This document shows, one piece after another, positions 1 through 9,355 of a stretch of 14,720 nucleotides of DNA. Numbering within the stretch: position 1 is the stretch's first letter; every line of letters begins with the position of its first letter. The notes under the pieces were generated by a model that did not search any database, was not told the DNA's origin, and was given only the letters and a program-made list of their open reading frames with translations. This DNA comes from Porogramme epimiltina (Eukaryota > Basidiomycota > Agaricomycetes > Polyporales > Polyporaceae). The DNA is taken from contig FTLJ01000263.1 in NCBI GenBank assembly GCA_900155495.1, positions 1 through 14,720 of the forward strand. Reading direction: 5' to 3'. The position numbers were made by a program, and so were the translations under genes.

Positions 1-61
1 ACCCTACTCTTTCCCCCCCCCCCTCCCCACCGTCCCACTGTCCCACCCCTTTCCCCATCAT

Positions 62-98
62 TCTGAACCTTTCGAACCCTTTGAACCTTTTGAACCCC
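62..98. repeat. Degenerate tandem repeat, YTGAACC/TCGAACC unit
   Basis: Four imperfect 9-10 nt units follow one another, each with a core of the form T-(C/T)-GAACC separated by C/T runs. It directly follows a C/T-rich stretch at the window start. No function is evident. Confidence 0.6.
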
Positions 99-267
99 CT
101 TTCCCGTGCCGCCGTGCCCAATGCCCACGAAGCCGACGAAAGGGCAGGGGCGTCGCGCTTGCAGCGTTGAATACCGAGTTTTAGGCGAACGAACACCACG
201 CGCCGCGACGCAACAGGGCGAAAGCCCGCCGGGGGTGCGGTGCGGTGCGGCGCGGCGCGACGCCGAC

Positions 268-312
268 CTGAAGCTCTGCTGATTGAAGCCCTGGAGTCTG
301 AAGCCCTCAGCC
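268..312. repeat. Three-copy 15-nt tandem repeat (YTGAAGCYCT core)
   Basis: The 10-mers CTGAAGCTCT (268), TTGAAGCCCT (283) and CTGAAGCCCT (298) occur at an exact 15-nt spacing, making a small tandem array whose last five positions vary. A related word, TTGAAAGCTCTG, recurs at 551-562. The array lies in gene-free DNA. Confidence 0.75.
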
Positions 313-573
313 TTCATCAGACATTCGAGTCGTCTTCGAAAAAAACGCCACCGCATTCGCGAAGGCGGCGGCGCGCGGGGCTCGCTGAATGGCGCGCTCC
401 CACCGGTGCCCGCGGGGCGAGGCGAGCGTCGCGTACGCGGCGGCGCGAAGGACGGGACAATTCAAAACCTTCGCACGCCGCCCCGTGTGCGCGATTTGAG
501 CCTGAGCCTGGGGCGTGGGTCCCTGAACGGTGAAGCCTGAGCTTGAAAACTTGAAAGCTCTGCGTCGCGCTCC

Positions 574-589
574 TTTTTTTTTTTTTTTT
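574..589. repeat. Poly-T run (16 nt)
   Basis: An uninterrupted run of 16 T, conspicuous in a GC-rich setting. No tRNA-like or other Pol III gene was recognised upstream, so a Pol III terminator is not supported. A simple homopolymer or an old poly(A) tail in reverse orientation are alternatives. Confidence 0.85.
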
Positions 590-642
590 GGCGTCGATGT
601 CGGCGCGGGCTGGGATCAGCATCGACGGTGGCGCTCGGTGCG

Positions 643-660
643 CACCACCACCACCACCAC
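643..660. repeat. (CAC)6 trinucleotide microsatellite
   Basis: Six perfect CAC units. In one plus-strand frame it would encode a His run, but that frame has no other protein-like character. Confidence 0.9.
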
Positions 661-1157
661 CGCCATCTTCGTGGGGCGAGTTCTAACCACGAAAAGGCCG
701 CGCCAAGAGCGAGACAAAACGAAATGGGGACACAGGACCCAGCCTCGCCGACGTCACAGGAACAGAACACCACGCGCCCTCTGCGGATCCGCCCCTGCCT
801 CGTATACATAGCAAGTTCGGCCAGTCTGCAGCACGCCGCGCGCGCGCGTTCATCTCCGCCCGCCACCGCCGTCATAGGGGCCAGGCGGGTGCACGGCGGG
901 TGGGCAGGCACGCACATACGCAAAAAAGCGCCGAGTACGCGAGCGGCCGCGCGTTCGCCACGCGCCGAAGTGCTTACCAGCGATGACGAACGAGATGCGG
1001 CGGGAGAACGACGCGAACGCGACGAGAACGAAGGGAACGAGGATCCCGGTGCGCCCGGACGGACAGCGCTCTGAATCGCCAGCCCGCACCGCGCGTGCGG
1101 GGCTGCATGGCTCACACCGCCGTCGCCGTCGGACTGTCAAGCGGGCCCTCGCGGCGT

Positions 1158-1197
1158 CGCACGCACGTACACATGTGCACGCGCACGCGCGTGTACG
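1158..1197. other. 40-nt perfect alternating purine-pyrimidine tract (Z-DNA-prone)
   Basis: Every step from 1158 to 1197 alternates pyrimidine and purine, mixing CG, CA/TG and TA steps. It also contains an imperfect inverted repeat with 7-nt arms, CGTACAC at 1166-1172 and GTGTACG at 1191-1197. Such tracts favour Z-DNA or cruciform extrusion under negative supercoiling (established). Any role here is inference. Confidence 0.75.
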
Positions 1198-1701
1198 ATC
1201 GGAGCGAGCGGGCCTGATCAGAGGACGACGGATCGATCTGCGCGGCGCCCAAAGGTAAACGGGAGAAGCGGTGCCACGACACATCGCGTCTGGCACTCGC
1301 CGTCCTCGCCCCCGCGCGCCGGCCAGGCCTTCATTGAAATTTGGCCCGCACCCCCGCGCGCGGGCATGTCGCCAGTCTCCTCACGCGCCCGCGTGTGCGC
1401 TGGCGCTGGGCCAGTGCGGGATACGTGTCGTACTTCCTGTGCCCGCGGCGTCGCGGCCGCAGCGCGTTTTGAAGCCGAGAAAAATACTAAATTAAAAATA
1501 TGAGGAACGGGCGATCCCCTCCGAGTGTGGCCTTTTGCGCGGAAAAGATACAAGAGGAAAAAAAAATAACCAGCTGCCCCACCGTGCCTTTGTGTCCTTC
1601 GTCCCCGCACCGCACTCCGAGAGGCACGACGTGTCCCTGCATATACGTGTACAGGCGAACGACCGCTCATGTCGTGCCATCCGTCCGTGTCCGCAAGACG
1701 C

Positions 1702-2976
1702 CTAGTACGTCTTCTTCTTCTCGTCCACTGAGAGACCGCCTGCAAGTAAGGTGAGCAAAGTGGGATCACCGACGGGGACGATTGACTTACCAGGGCCCAT
1801 GTTGACAAGGAGGATGAGGCCACCAACGATTGCTATAAACGTCCAAGTCAATATCAAAATTAGCGCCCAAACAGAACCGGACTAACACAGCGTCTGGAAG
1901 AAGTCGTATCTGGAAGAACACGTCAGACATGACAGCACTTTCGGGAGTAAGCATGCACTTACTTGAGGAAGTCCCGCTGAGGGTGCGCGGAGTGAATGCT
2001 CCACCAGTTGTTGATGAACACGTTGAAAACGCTAAGCATCACAACAAGGAACCCTGCCGACCACTTCGCCTTGAAGCCGACCGCCACCATGATGCACGCC
2101 GCGAGGCCGACGATCGACATGAACAGGCGAGCGATGCTCCAGGTACCACGGAGGATAAATACGATGAAGAGGAAGATGAGGAGAACACGCCCTGCAAGCA
2201 AGAAGCTGTCGGAGTTTACGCATTACACTTCCGTTCGGACAAACGCGCAAACGAGGTAACTCACTATTTCTTGCGGTCGTTCTCCGAGAGGGTCGGGAGG
2301 CCTGCGAAGAGCTTCTTACGCGTGTACATAGAGTCGCTGAAGACCATGAGAAGGCCGCCAATAACACTGAGGTTGCGGAGGAAGAAGTTCAGGTCGAAGA
2401 TGAGACCGTAACCGAGTGCTTGGATGACAACCACGCCAAGGAGACCGCCGACCGCATATTCCGTGTACCTCTTCGTAATGACGGCTCCAGAACCGATGAG
2501 CATGGTCTTTTGAAGTTCAATTCGAACAAGGGTAAGCGGCGGGGGCAATACCAACAAAAACAGCACACGTACGATCACGTTAATGATCAGGAAGATATGC
2601 GAGATGCCCCAGGGGAAGTGACGATGCCTTCAACGCGAAAAATACTCAGCTCATTCACCCCGTTCCGTCCTGGGAGAAAGACGCACCTCTGCAGGTACCA
2701 AATTTGGTCTCCCCATTGCGTCACAATGCGCAGCGAGTCCTCCAAGAACGTTCCAACGATCAAAAACCTGCCAATGGCGGGGAGGTGAGGCTTGAGAGGT
2801 TGCGTGTAGATGTCGACGTTGTCCTCGACGGTGCGCGCAAAGGCACGGAGCTTCTCGATGGGGTCGTCCGGGTTCGCGGCTCTGTAGCCGGCGGAGGGCC
2901 GCGAGTTGCCGAAACCGTGCGGGTCGGGGGAGTAGCCTCCAGAGGCTGGGCGGGCGATGTTGATGCGGGCAGACAT
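1702..2976 (-). CDS. SURF4: SURF4/Erv29 family ER-to-Golgi cargo receptor
   Basis: Multi-pass membrane protein that packages soluble cargo into COPII vesicles at the ER and cycles back from the Golgi (family knowledge). Exons on the minus strand: 2976-2687, 2627-2573, 2506-2265, 2205-1963, 1909-1887, 1832-1791 and 1739-1702, giving 933 nt and 310 aa, about the length of yeast Erv29. Introns are 59, 66, 59, 53, 54 and 51 nt. Residues 1-45 are a polar cytosolic tail rich in Pro and Gly. Family blocks follow: GTFLEDSLRI near 75-84, FDLNFFLRNLSVIGG near 152-166, GLPTLSENDRKKY near 184-196, HPQRDFLKYDFFQTLS near 270-285 and VDEKKKTY at the end. The last four residues, KKTY, fit the KKXX retrieval signal. 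About six or seven hydrophobic segments lie between. I chose the 66-nt second intron (donor GTACGT at 2572) because it restores a continuous membrane segment; keeping the open-reading insert would break it with a proline cluster. Start: first ATG of the conserved frame. Confidence 0.95.
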
Positions 2977-3413
2977 GGCGAGACGAAGAGAAAGGAGAGG
3001 AAGAGGTTGGGAGTGAGGGAGAGGGAGAGAACGGCGAACGCGCCTCCACCTTCAAGGCGACGTGGCGAATACTCGTGGGAACGTGCATGTGTGTCCTCTG
3101 CGCTGCCTTTCCCATCAGCACATCATCTCATCATCTCTCTGAAACGGCCACTCCTCTCTCTGCATCGTATAATATCTCAGTTCAGAACACCGCCATGGCA
3201 ATGCGATCGCCTTGGCCGCACACTCACCAGATACAAGCACCGCCGAATATTCAGCGCATTTCTGCGCGAGTGGGCAAAGGGCGCCCACCCCGCACGTGAT
3301 GACGTACTGCGCGTCTCCGGCGTAACTGGCGTCGTGGCGCGCCCACGCGCGACGCGTCTTGCCACGGTTCTTCTCACCACTTGTCCGTTTCATCCGTCGT
3401 GTCGTCCCCGAGT
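2977..3413. promoter_or_regulatory. Divergent promoter between SURF4 and MutY
   Basis: These 437 nt separate the start codons of two head-to-head genes, so they must hold both 5' UTRs and core promoters unless transcripts overlap. A TATAATAT box-like element lies at 3168-3175, roughly midway. An ACGCGT hexamer (3352-3357), 57 nt before the MutY ATG, matches the MluI cell-cycle box bound by MBF-type factors. The same hexamer also occurs inside MutY exon 1, so it is weak evidence. No CCAAT box was seen. Confidence 0.7.
2981..3034 (-). promoter_or_regulatory. Pyrimidine-rich (CT) tract before the SURF4 start
   Basis: The minus strand is almost entirely C and T for about 50 nt immediately upstream of the SURF4 ATG. 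CT-rich tracts next to the transcription start are a known core-promoter feature of well-expressed genes in filamentous fungi. Assignment here is by position and composition only. Confidence 0.55.
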
Positions 3414-6222
3414 ATGGCTAGGAAACGCAAAGCGGCGAACTTAGACAGCGACAGCGACTATGAAGACGCGTCGTACGAACCTCAGACCGTGAAAGATGAG
3501 GATGAGGACGACTGGAAGCCAGCCACCAGCGCGAAGACAAAGGGGAAGAGCAAGAAAAGACGCGTCAGGTCCCAGGACGACGTGCTTATGAACGAGTCCG
3601 AGGGTGACTCCACTGAGACTGCACAAGCGTGTCCGCACGCAGCTTCCGTCCACGTGCTCTCCTGCCCGGAGAGTCCCAGGGAGGCCCTTCTCAAATGGTA
3701 TGAGGGCGTCCACGCGTCTAGGGGCATGCCTTGGCGGAAACCCTACAATCATGCCTGGAATCCGGAACAGAAAGGCCAGCGGGCTTATGAAGTAAGCTCC
3801 TTCCCTTCCGGTCTATGTTTGAGTTTTGATTTTGACTTCAGATAGGTATGGGTATCGGAAATCATGCTGCAGCAAACCCAGGTGGCTACCGTCATCCCTT
3901 ACTATAATAAGTGGATGGAAAGGTTTGTCCCACGGTCTTGTGTCGGTTCGGAGACTTAATTGCGATATTACTAGGTTTCCGACTATTCGAGATCTGGTCG
4001 GGAAATTCCAGCTTGAATCTGCACTCCGCTCATCGTTCTGACTTTGAACATCTAGGCCGCATCTGACATAGACACGGTTAACAGTCTGTGGAAAGGTCTC
4101 GGATACTATTCACGAGCGGCCCGTCTGCTCAGCGGTGCCCAGAAGGCCGTCAAGGACTTCGGCGGTCGGCTTCCCGATAATGCACAAGACATGGAATCCA
4201 AGATCCCTGGGATTGGCCGCTACAGCGCGGGCGCTATATGCTCGATAGCGTACAACGAGTGCGCGCCTGTGGTGAGTGCCCCTCTCCCAAACTGACGGCG
4301 ACGCCGCGGCCTACCATGCTCGCTCTCCGGCAGATACATCTTCTGCATCAGCTTCCCGAGACCGCCGGGCTCCGTGGTGCGCCGCGTCATGATGCACCGT
4401 GAATCGTGATCCCCTCGCACTGTTTAGCACTCCCCCATCATCATCCGGGCACTGATGCGCGCCTCCCTCTTAGCTCGACGGGAACGTCCACCGGCTGCTC
4501 AGCCGCTTCCTGGCGCTCCATGCGCCGCCGAAGTCAAAACAGACTCTCGACGTGCTCTGGGCAGCCGCCGACGCCTTCGTCGCCGGGGCCGACCGCCCGG
4601 GCGACGTCAACCAGGCGCTGATCGAGCTTGGATCAACCATCTGCAAGGTACGCGACCCGGCCTGCCGTGCGTGCCCCCTCCAGCGCTGGTGCGTCGCGCA
4701 CGCGCGGGTCCAGCAGCAGGGCGCGCAGGACGAGGCCGCGGACTCGGGGTGGGTGAGCACGGAGGTACGTAACGGCCGTGCGGGGTGCCCACGCACGCTT
4801 GCGCACCTGCGTCGGTAGAATTAGCGGAGCTCACGGTGTGTATCTAGGGCGCAAACTACGCGACTCCGACCGCGCCCTCCTCCGGTGGGATACCGGACAT
4901 TGAGGAGTTGTGCACGCTCTGCGCGCCCCTTCCCAGTGGAAGCGCCGTAACGGCGTACCCCATGAAGGCGGAAAAGAAGAAGGCGCGCGAAGAGCTAGAC
5001 ATCGTGAACGTTGTCGAATGGCGCAGAGACGCACATGCGACCGAGCGCTGGTTCCTTCTCGTCAGACGCCCAGAAGGAGGTGAGTAACGATCTCTCGCGT
5101 ATTGTATCGCTCCCACCTCCGGCTCGGGACGGAGGCTTTCGTTATCCATCATCCCTCCCTGATTGCGTGTGCACACACATTCATCCAACTACTCACCCAC
5201 ACGCGGCGCGATCCCGCGATCGCGTAGCACCGACCCTTACGTCTGTTCCGTCAATCTGTGATTCTTCTCGTCCACCTTCTCCAGTATCCAAGCGCTCGCG
5301 TGCCTCTTTGGGGTTGAGCTATGCAGCGATACGACACTGAAAATACTTCCATGCATTTCACAGGGCTTCTGGCCGGTCTACACGAGTTCCCGACAGCCCC
5401 GAATGTCCCCGTGACCACCAAGCCGGATGCCCAGGCCGCCATAGGTCACTCCATTCTGTCCGTGCTCCTGGCCTCACCACCATCGGCGCCACAAGCAGCT
5501 GTACCACCGCGAGGCTCAGTACGTTCCTCAAAGGCTGCGGTGGAATCAGATGGGGCGCCCCGGGCCCCGCGACGCCACCGTCCTAAACCATCCGCGGCGA
5601 GCGCAGACCAGAATGACGACGAGGATCCTCACACGCACGACGAGCTGCGCATGGTAAAGGTGGTGCCTGCGGGCGACGTGCTGCACGTGTTCTCGCACAT
5701 AAAGAAGACGTACCGCATCCAGTGGGTCGTTCTCGAGGGTGGGGATGACGAGCCTCCGCAGCTCGTTCCAGACCCAGACCTCGCGGCCCTCGATGACGCT
5801 GCAGCCCACTCCGCAAGGAACACGACTAAGCCCAGACCGTCGTCACAAAAGAAGAAAGTGAAGAAGGGTGCCTCTGTGAAACCGCGAGACAGCGGTGCGC
5901 CAACGACGCAATGGGTGCAGTTGGACGCCGTTGCCGATGCCAAGTACGTGCGGTTATGCGCTCTGTCGAGCCTCCATCCGAACACGGACGGTGCTAACGG
6001 CGAACGCGCTTCTCTTCATGTCGACGGTCCACTCCAACCCGGCCGGCACGGAATAGTGTCGGCACGGGTGTCCTGAAGGTCTGGCGGCAGGCGCAAACCC
6101 TTTGGGCGAGCGGACTCTCGGGCGGGCACGGCGCCGCCGAAGACGACAGCTCACTCGCAACGCCATCGCAGTCCGTCCGAAGAGCACCAGCACGCGGCTC
6201 GAAGCCTCCGCGCTCCTCTTGA
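3414..6222 (+). CDS. MUTYH: MutY/MUTYH adenine DNA glycosylase
   Basis: Base-excision repair enzyme that removes adenine mispaired with 8-oxoguanine. Exons: 3414-3791, 3846-3922, 3975-3996, 4056-4271, 4474-4764, 4848-5079, 5364-5943 and 6057-6222, giving 1962 nt and 653 aa, longer than the human enzyme (about 546). Residues 1-90 are acidic and disordered, with basic patches (KKRR at 47-50) fitting a nuclear signal. Catalytic core: [13 protein letters not shown] with Glu131 matching E. coli Glu37; GLGYYSRA near 173-180; helix-hairpin-helix [11 protein letters not shown] at 209-219; LDGNVHR with catalytic Asp233. The [4Fe-4S] ligands are Cys288, 295, 298 and 304 in C-X6-C-X2-C-X5-C. The NUDIX-like C-terminal domain has [18 protein letters not shown] and the 8-oxoG-contacting Phe-Ser-His loop (515-517). 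Its last segment, [12 protein letters not shown], is recovered only by splicing 5944-6056. Two low-complexity insertions enlarge this domain. The ATG has A at -3 and G at +4; an upstream in-frame TTG was not used. Confidence 0.97.
4272..4473 (+). other. Oversized MutY intron with an internal acceptor
   Basis: This 202-nt intron separates Val231 from Leu232, just before the catalytic-Asp motif. It starts GTGAGT and ends CTTAG. A complete short intron is nested in it: the same donor, a CTGAC branch-like element at 4292-4296 and an acceptor CGGCAG ending at 4333. Using that acceptor gives 22 foreign codons and a TGA at 4400-4402, so only removal of the full 202 nt keeps the conserved frame. Confidence 0.85.
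5080..5363 (+). other. Long MutY intron (284 nt)
   Basis: It interrupts the codon for Gly406 inside the NUDIX-like block ([12 protein letters not shown]). Donor GTGAGT, acceptor TTTCACAG. An alternative acceptor at ATGCAG about 30 nt upstream would introduce TGA within four codons, so the downstream one is used. I found no extra in-frame exon inside. Confidence 0.85.
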
Positions 6223-8833
6223 CGCGGACGCACCGTGAACAAGGCGAGCCTTTCCTCCCTACGGCAGGTGCGACGACCCGGCTATGTCATTGGACGTCAA
6301 TGCTCGTCCCTGTACGCTCCTACGCTCCCCTCTGCGCCACCAACTCACGCTTAGCGCGCCGTCCTAACCCATTCTGAGCGGACGGCGTCCCGACCGGCCG
6401 GGAGTGGGCCGCCGGGATTGTCGGCAAAGTCTAATTCACGCCGCGCCAATTGCAACTCTGATCGCACGACGACAGTGTGTGGCACAGACATCGTCCGTCC
6501 GCGGGTATCCGTCCGTCGTCTTCCCAGTCGCTCCCTTCTTCCTCTCTCGGCCTGCTTGTATGTACACCCGGCGCGGGCGGCCCCCACGGCCGCCCACGAG
6601 CGTCCACCACCCCCGACCTGAATTGAATACGCACCCGATGGCTCCCGATCGCCGCGAATGGGAATGTCGGACGACTAGCGTGCAGCATGGCTGCGCGCCC
6701 GATGCCGCCCCGCCCGCGAGCCGCTAGAAGTGCGCGTCGGGCGGCCGGGGTCGCGCTGCTGGGCGACGCGGGGCGTGCGCCCTCCGACGCTGCGCGGACG
6801 CCAGCCCCTCGGGGAGCGGGTGCTGCAGCGGGCGAGCTGGGATGTGCAGATGTCCACATCGCCCCCTCCCCTCCCGCTAATCTATCCTTATCCAGCACTC
6901 GGGTCCTGCGGCCCTTGACTGAGGTTCTGCGCTCTCGTACTGCAGCTCTGAATGGCCTCCTTTACGCTCTCGTGCTCCCGCCCCAGCTCTTCTGTGGTAG
7001 ACGGCCGAGCCATGCTCAACGCTTCGCGCGTTCGCAGCGACGTCTAGCGCGTGCGCTAGCGGGCGGGACACATGGCGCGCCGCCCCTAGCCCTCCCCGGC
7101 CCCTTCTCTCCAAACGGCGGCAGGCGCCGACGCCCCAGTGGCTCTGGCACCGTGCGCGTTCTCGTGCCCCTTTTGGGCCTCGCCTCGATCGCGCCTGTGT
7201 GCGTCCCCGCGTGCGTACCCGCACCGCGGATTTGTCAGTCGCCACCAACATCGGGGAGAGCAACGGCCTCGACACGTAAGTCCGTGGGGAGACAGCGTGG
7301 GGCGCGCGGGCGGGTCGCACCGTGTCGCGACGCTCCCGGATGCGTACACAACGGCGTGCGCTATTGTCGCGCACGGTCGGGTTGGACGGACCATGGGAAC
7401 CGAGCAGGCTCCCTCACCAGGCCCCCTCCGCCCGCGCACACACTGCACGGGCAGGATCCACCACCTTCGGACCCCGTTCCTGCGCGACACGCGCGTGCAG
7501 ATGCACGCTACGCGGATGCCAAAAAGCGTATCGCGCGTGCGCATGTGCATCCGCGCGCGGCGGAGGCCCCAGACATACTTAATGCGCGCGGCGCCAGGGT
7601 CCCGAGACGGCGCGCGGTGCGTGGTCCACAGATCGCCGATTCGCGCTTTGTCTCTCTCTGATCCCGCGCCCGCTTCGCAGGCCCCGGCACCTCGCCTCGC
7701 CTAGAAGGACCAGAAAAATACAAGGGCCCCCCATCTCCCCACTCTGTCGATCGCGGCGCCGCGCAGGAGGTTCGCGGCGGCAGTTGCCACGCGCCTGCGC
7801 CGTTGGGCCCTGCGCTATTTTTCGGGTCCTAAACGCTACCTCCTCCACCACAGGTCGAATCAGGAACGCCGCGGCGCAGCCCCCACCCGCACCTCCGGGC
7901 GTCGGGACGCGACGTTGGCGGGCGCGCGGCGGGGGTTTCACGCGCCAACGCATGGCCGCGAGCTGGCCCGAGGGGAAGTGTCGGAGCGAAGAGAAGGACG
8001 CTGCGCGCGCACCACCGCCGCGATCGATCCGGTGTGTCCGTCACTTCGCCACTCTGTTCAACGTTGATCGCGCGCGCTGAACGCTGCGGTGCTCCAGGCC
8101 CCAGCGTCCGTATCAATGCCCGCTCACTTGATAGAACAGGGTTGAAAGGGGGGGAGGAAGCGCGGAACCAATTGCGCGCGCGCGGTGCGCCGTTTAGACT
8201 GGACCTTGCTTGCGCCACTGCCGCCCGCGCCAGTGCGCCGGCGAGGCGGCAAAGCATGAGCTAAACTGCGAGCGCGGCTGGGCCCCCACCCCTGCTCATA
8301 TTAAGAGCCCAGTTACGGTCGTGTGTCACCCGAACAACGATATCACAGATCATTGCGTTATATGTCCAACCCCGCGTTAGCTTGCAGCGCCCATCATGCA
8401 TCTGTCTCCGAAGCTCAAAACGCGAGCTCGCAAGCTCGAGCACGAGTCCGAAGCCAACTGCGAGCGCCGCCACCGCACCCCCAGCAACGATCGCGCGAAC
8501 TCGAAGGCACCGGGTACCGTAGCAGGGTCAGCGGGCGCCAACCGGCCATGTCGCCAACGGACCAGAACGCGGCACCGTGACATGTCAGCGGCCGGGGAGC
8601 ACGACACAGAGGAGGGGGGGAGGACCCTGCACGGTGGGGAGATCACGACATACGTAACGCACCCCGGCACGCGCGCGGGGGCGCCAGAGCGTCCTGTCGT
8701 CGACGTCTTGGAATACCATCGCGAAACGGCACGTACACACATCAGCACCATCACGGATCGCTGTCCGCGCCTCGCGTCGCGCGCGCGCCCTCGTCCCTTG
8801 CAAGAGGCGTGCGGGCCCAGGACGGCACCCCCT

Positions 8834-8933
8834 CCATTCAGTCTCCAGACACCCGCCCCGCCCCGCCCCGCAATTGCGAGCCCCATTCAGTCCGGCAGCG
8901 GCGCGCTCGGCGCCTCCGACGCCGTCCATTCAA
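8834..8933 (-). repeat. Cluster of three YTGAATGG elements
   Basis: On the minus strand CTGAATGG reads at 8841-8834 and 8890-8883, and TTGAATGG at 8933-8926. The first two share the 10-mer CCATTCAGTC (plus strand), 49 nt apart. A GCCCC triplication (8855-8871) lies between them. Function unknown. Confidence 0.6.
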
Positions 8934-9020
8934 ACCGCACGCGGACGCGCGACCGCGATCGCTGCGACCCTGCAGGAGGGAGCGCAGAGGCCCCCGGCGA
9001 GTGCGACCGCGCCACCCCGA

Positions 9021-9038
9021 GTCCGCGTCCGCGTCCGC
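9021..9038. repeat. Three perfect GTCCGC hexamers
   Basis: A short tandem repeat followed by TCGCG-type repetition to about 9055, in gene-free DNA. Confidence 0.85.
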
Positions 9039-9235
9039 GGTCGCGTCGCGTCGAGCGACTCCGCTGGGCGCCCGCCCGCGCACGGGTCTTCCAGCCTCAG
9101 GGCGCCGGCCGCGGACGGAGGCTGACCGTGGCCTTCCGTGCGAGCGTCGTGCGCGCCGCGAAGGGCGGCCCTGAGCCTCCCTGAGCGGGCCGCACCCCCC
9201 GTGCGTCCCGCGATTCCTGCCCCCCTCTGGCGGGC

Positions 9236-9249
9236 ATTGAATATTGAAT
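9236..9249. repeat. Tandem ATTGAAT (two copies)
   Basis: Two adjacent identical 7-mers form a small A/T-rich island within very GC-rich sequence. The core resembles the YTGAAT words found elsewhere in the block. Confidence 0.7.
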
Positions 9250-9341
9250 AGCGAGGCGAGATATCAAAGGCAGCAGCCCGCGGCGGGGGAGCCGGTAGAT
9301 AACGCAGGCGTGCTGATGACGATGACGGCGGCGCGTTTGAT

Positions 9342-9355
9342 TTTATTATTTTATT
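9342..9355 (-). terminator. Pair of minus-strand AATAAA polyadenylation-type hexamers
   Basis: The plus strand reads TTTATT at 9342-9347 and 9350-9355, so the minus strand has AATAAA twice within 14 nt. These are the only clear canonical AATAAA hexamers I noticed in the window. They could mark the 3' end of an unannotated minus-strand transcript. On the plus strand the same T-rich stretch runs into TTTCTCAG and could instead be the end of an intron. Confidence 0.3.

Larger units (their letters stand above)
1..1701. other. Gene-free left flank, GC-rich with short repeats
   Basis: I find no supportable gene here. Open frames exist on both strands, but their translations are Arg/Ala/Pro-rich, lack any family motif and overlap one another, as expected from GC-rich non-coding DNA. 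The part nearest the SURF4 stop (about 1480-1570) is clearly A/T-richer, with A-runs on the plus strand, and probably holds the 3' UTR and polyadenylation zone of the minus-strand SURF4 gene. No canonical AATAAA was seen there. Short tandem repeats, a 16-nt T run and a 40-nt alternating purine-pyrimidine tract are listed separately. Confidence 0.7.

Noticed and set aside
574..589. Poly-T run as a Pol III terminator
   Set aside because: No tRNA, 5S, U6 or A/B-box-like sequence was seen upstream.
2507..2551. Shorter 45-nt version of SURF4 intron 2 (donor GTATTG at 2551)
   Set aside because: Also in frame, but it leaves seven extra residues in a membrane segment. The GTACGT donor at 2572 is stronger and gives a spacing closer to SURF4 relatives.
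3381..3413. Eleven-residue N-terminal extension of MutY from a TTG
   Set aside because: TTG initiation is not expected in a fungal nuclear gene, and the ATG at 3414 has a strong context.
4334..4376. A possible 43-nt cassette exon inside the long MutY intron
   Set aside because: Its length is not a multiple of three, so inclusion would shift the frame before LDGNVHR. MutY relatives join Val directly to the Asp motif.
6363..6370. CCTAACCC as a telomerase RNA template or telomeric repeat
   Set aside because: A single 8-nt match with no repetition or supporting context is expected by chance.
6687..7661. A 324-codon plus-strand open frame in the gene-free block
   Set aside because: Composition is Arg/Ala/Pro-rich without domain, membrane or repeat pattern, and equally long frames overlap it on the other strand. 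Length alone is weak evidence at this GC content.
8396..9184. A 262-codon plus-strand open frame
   Set aside because: Same GC-driven character. The translation is mostly Arg, Ala, Pro, Thr and Ser with no recognisable family, and no splice partners were found.
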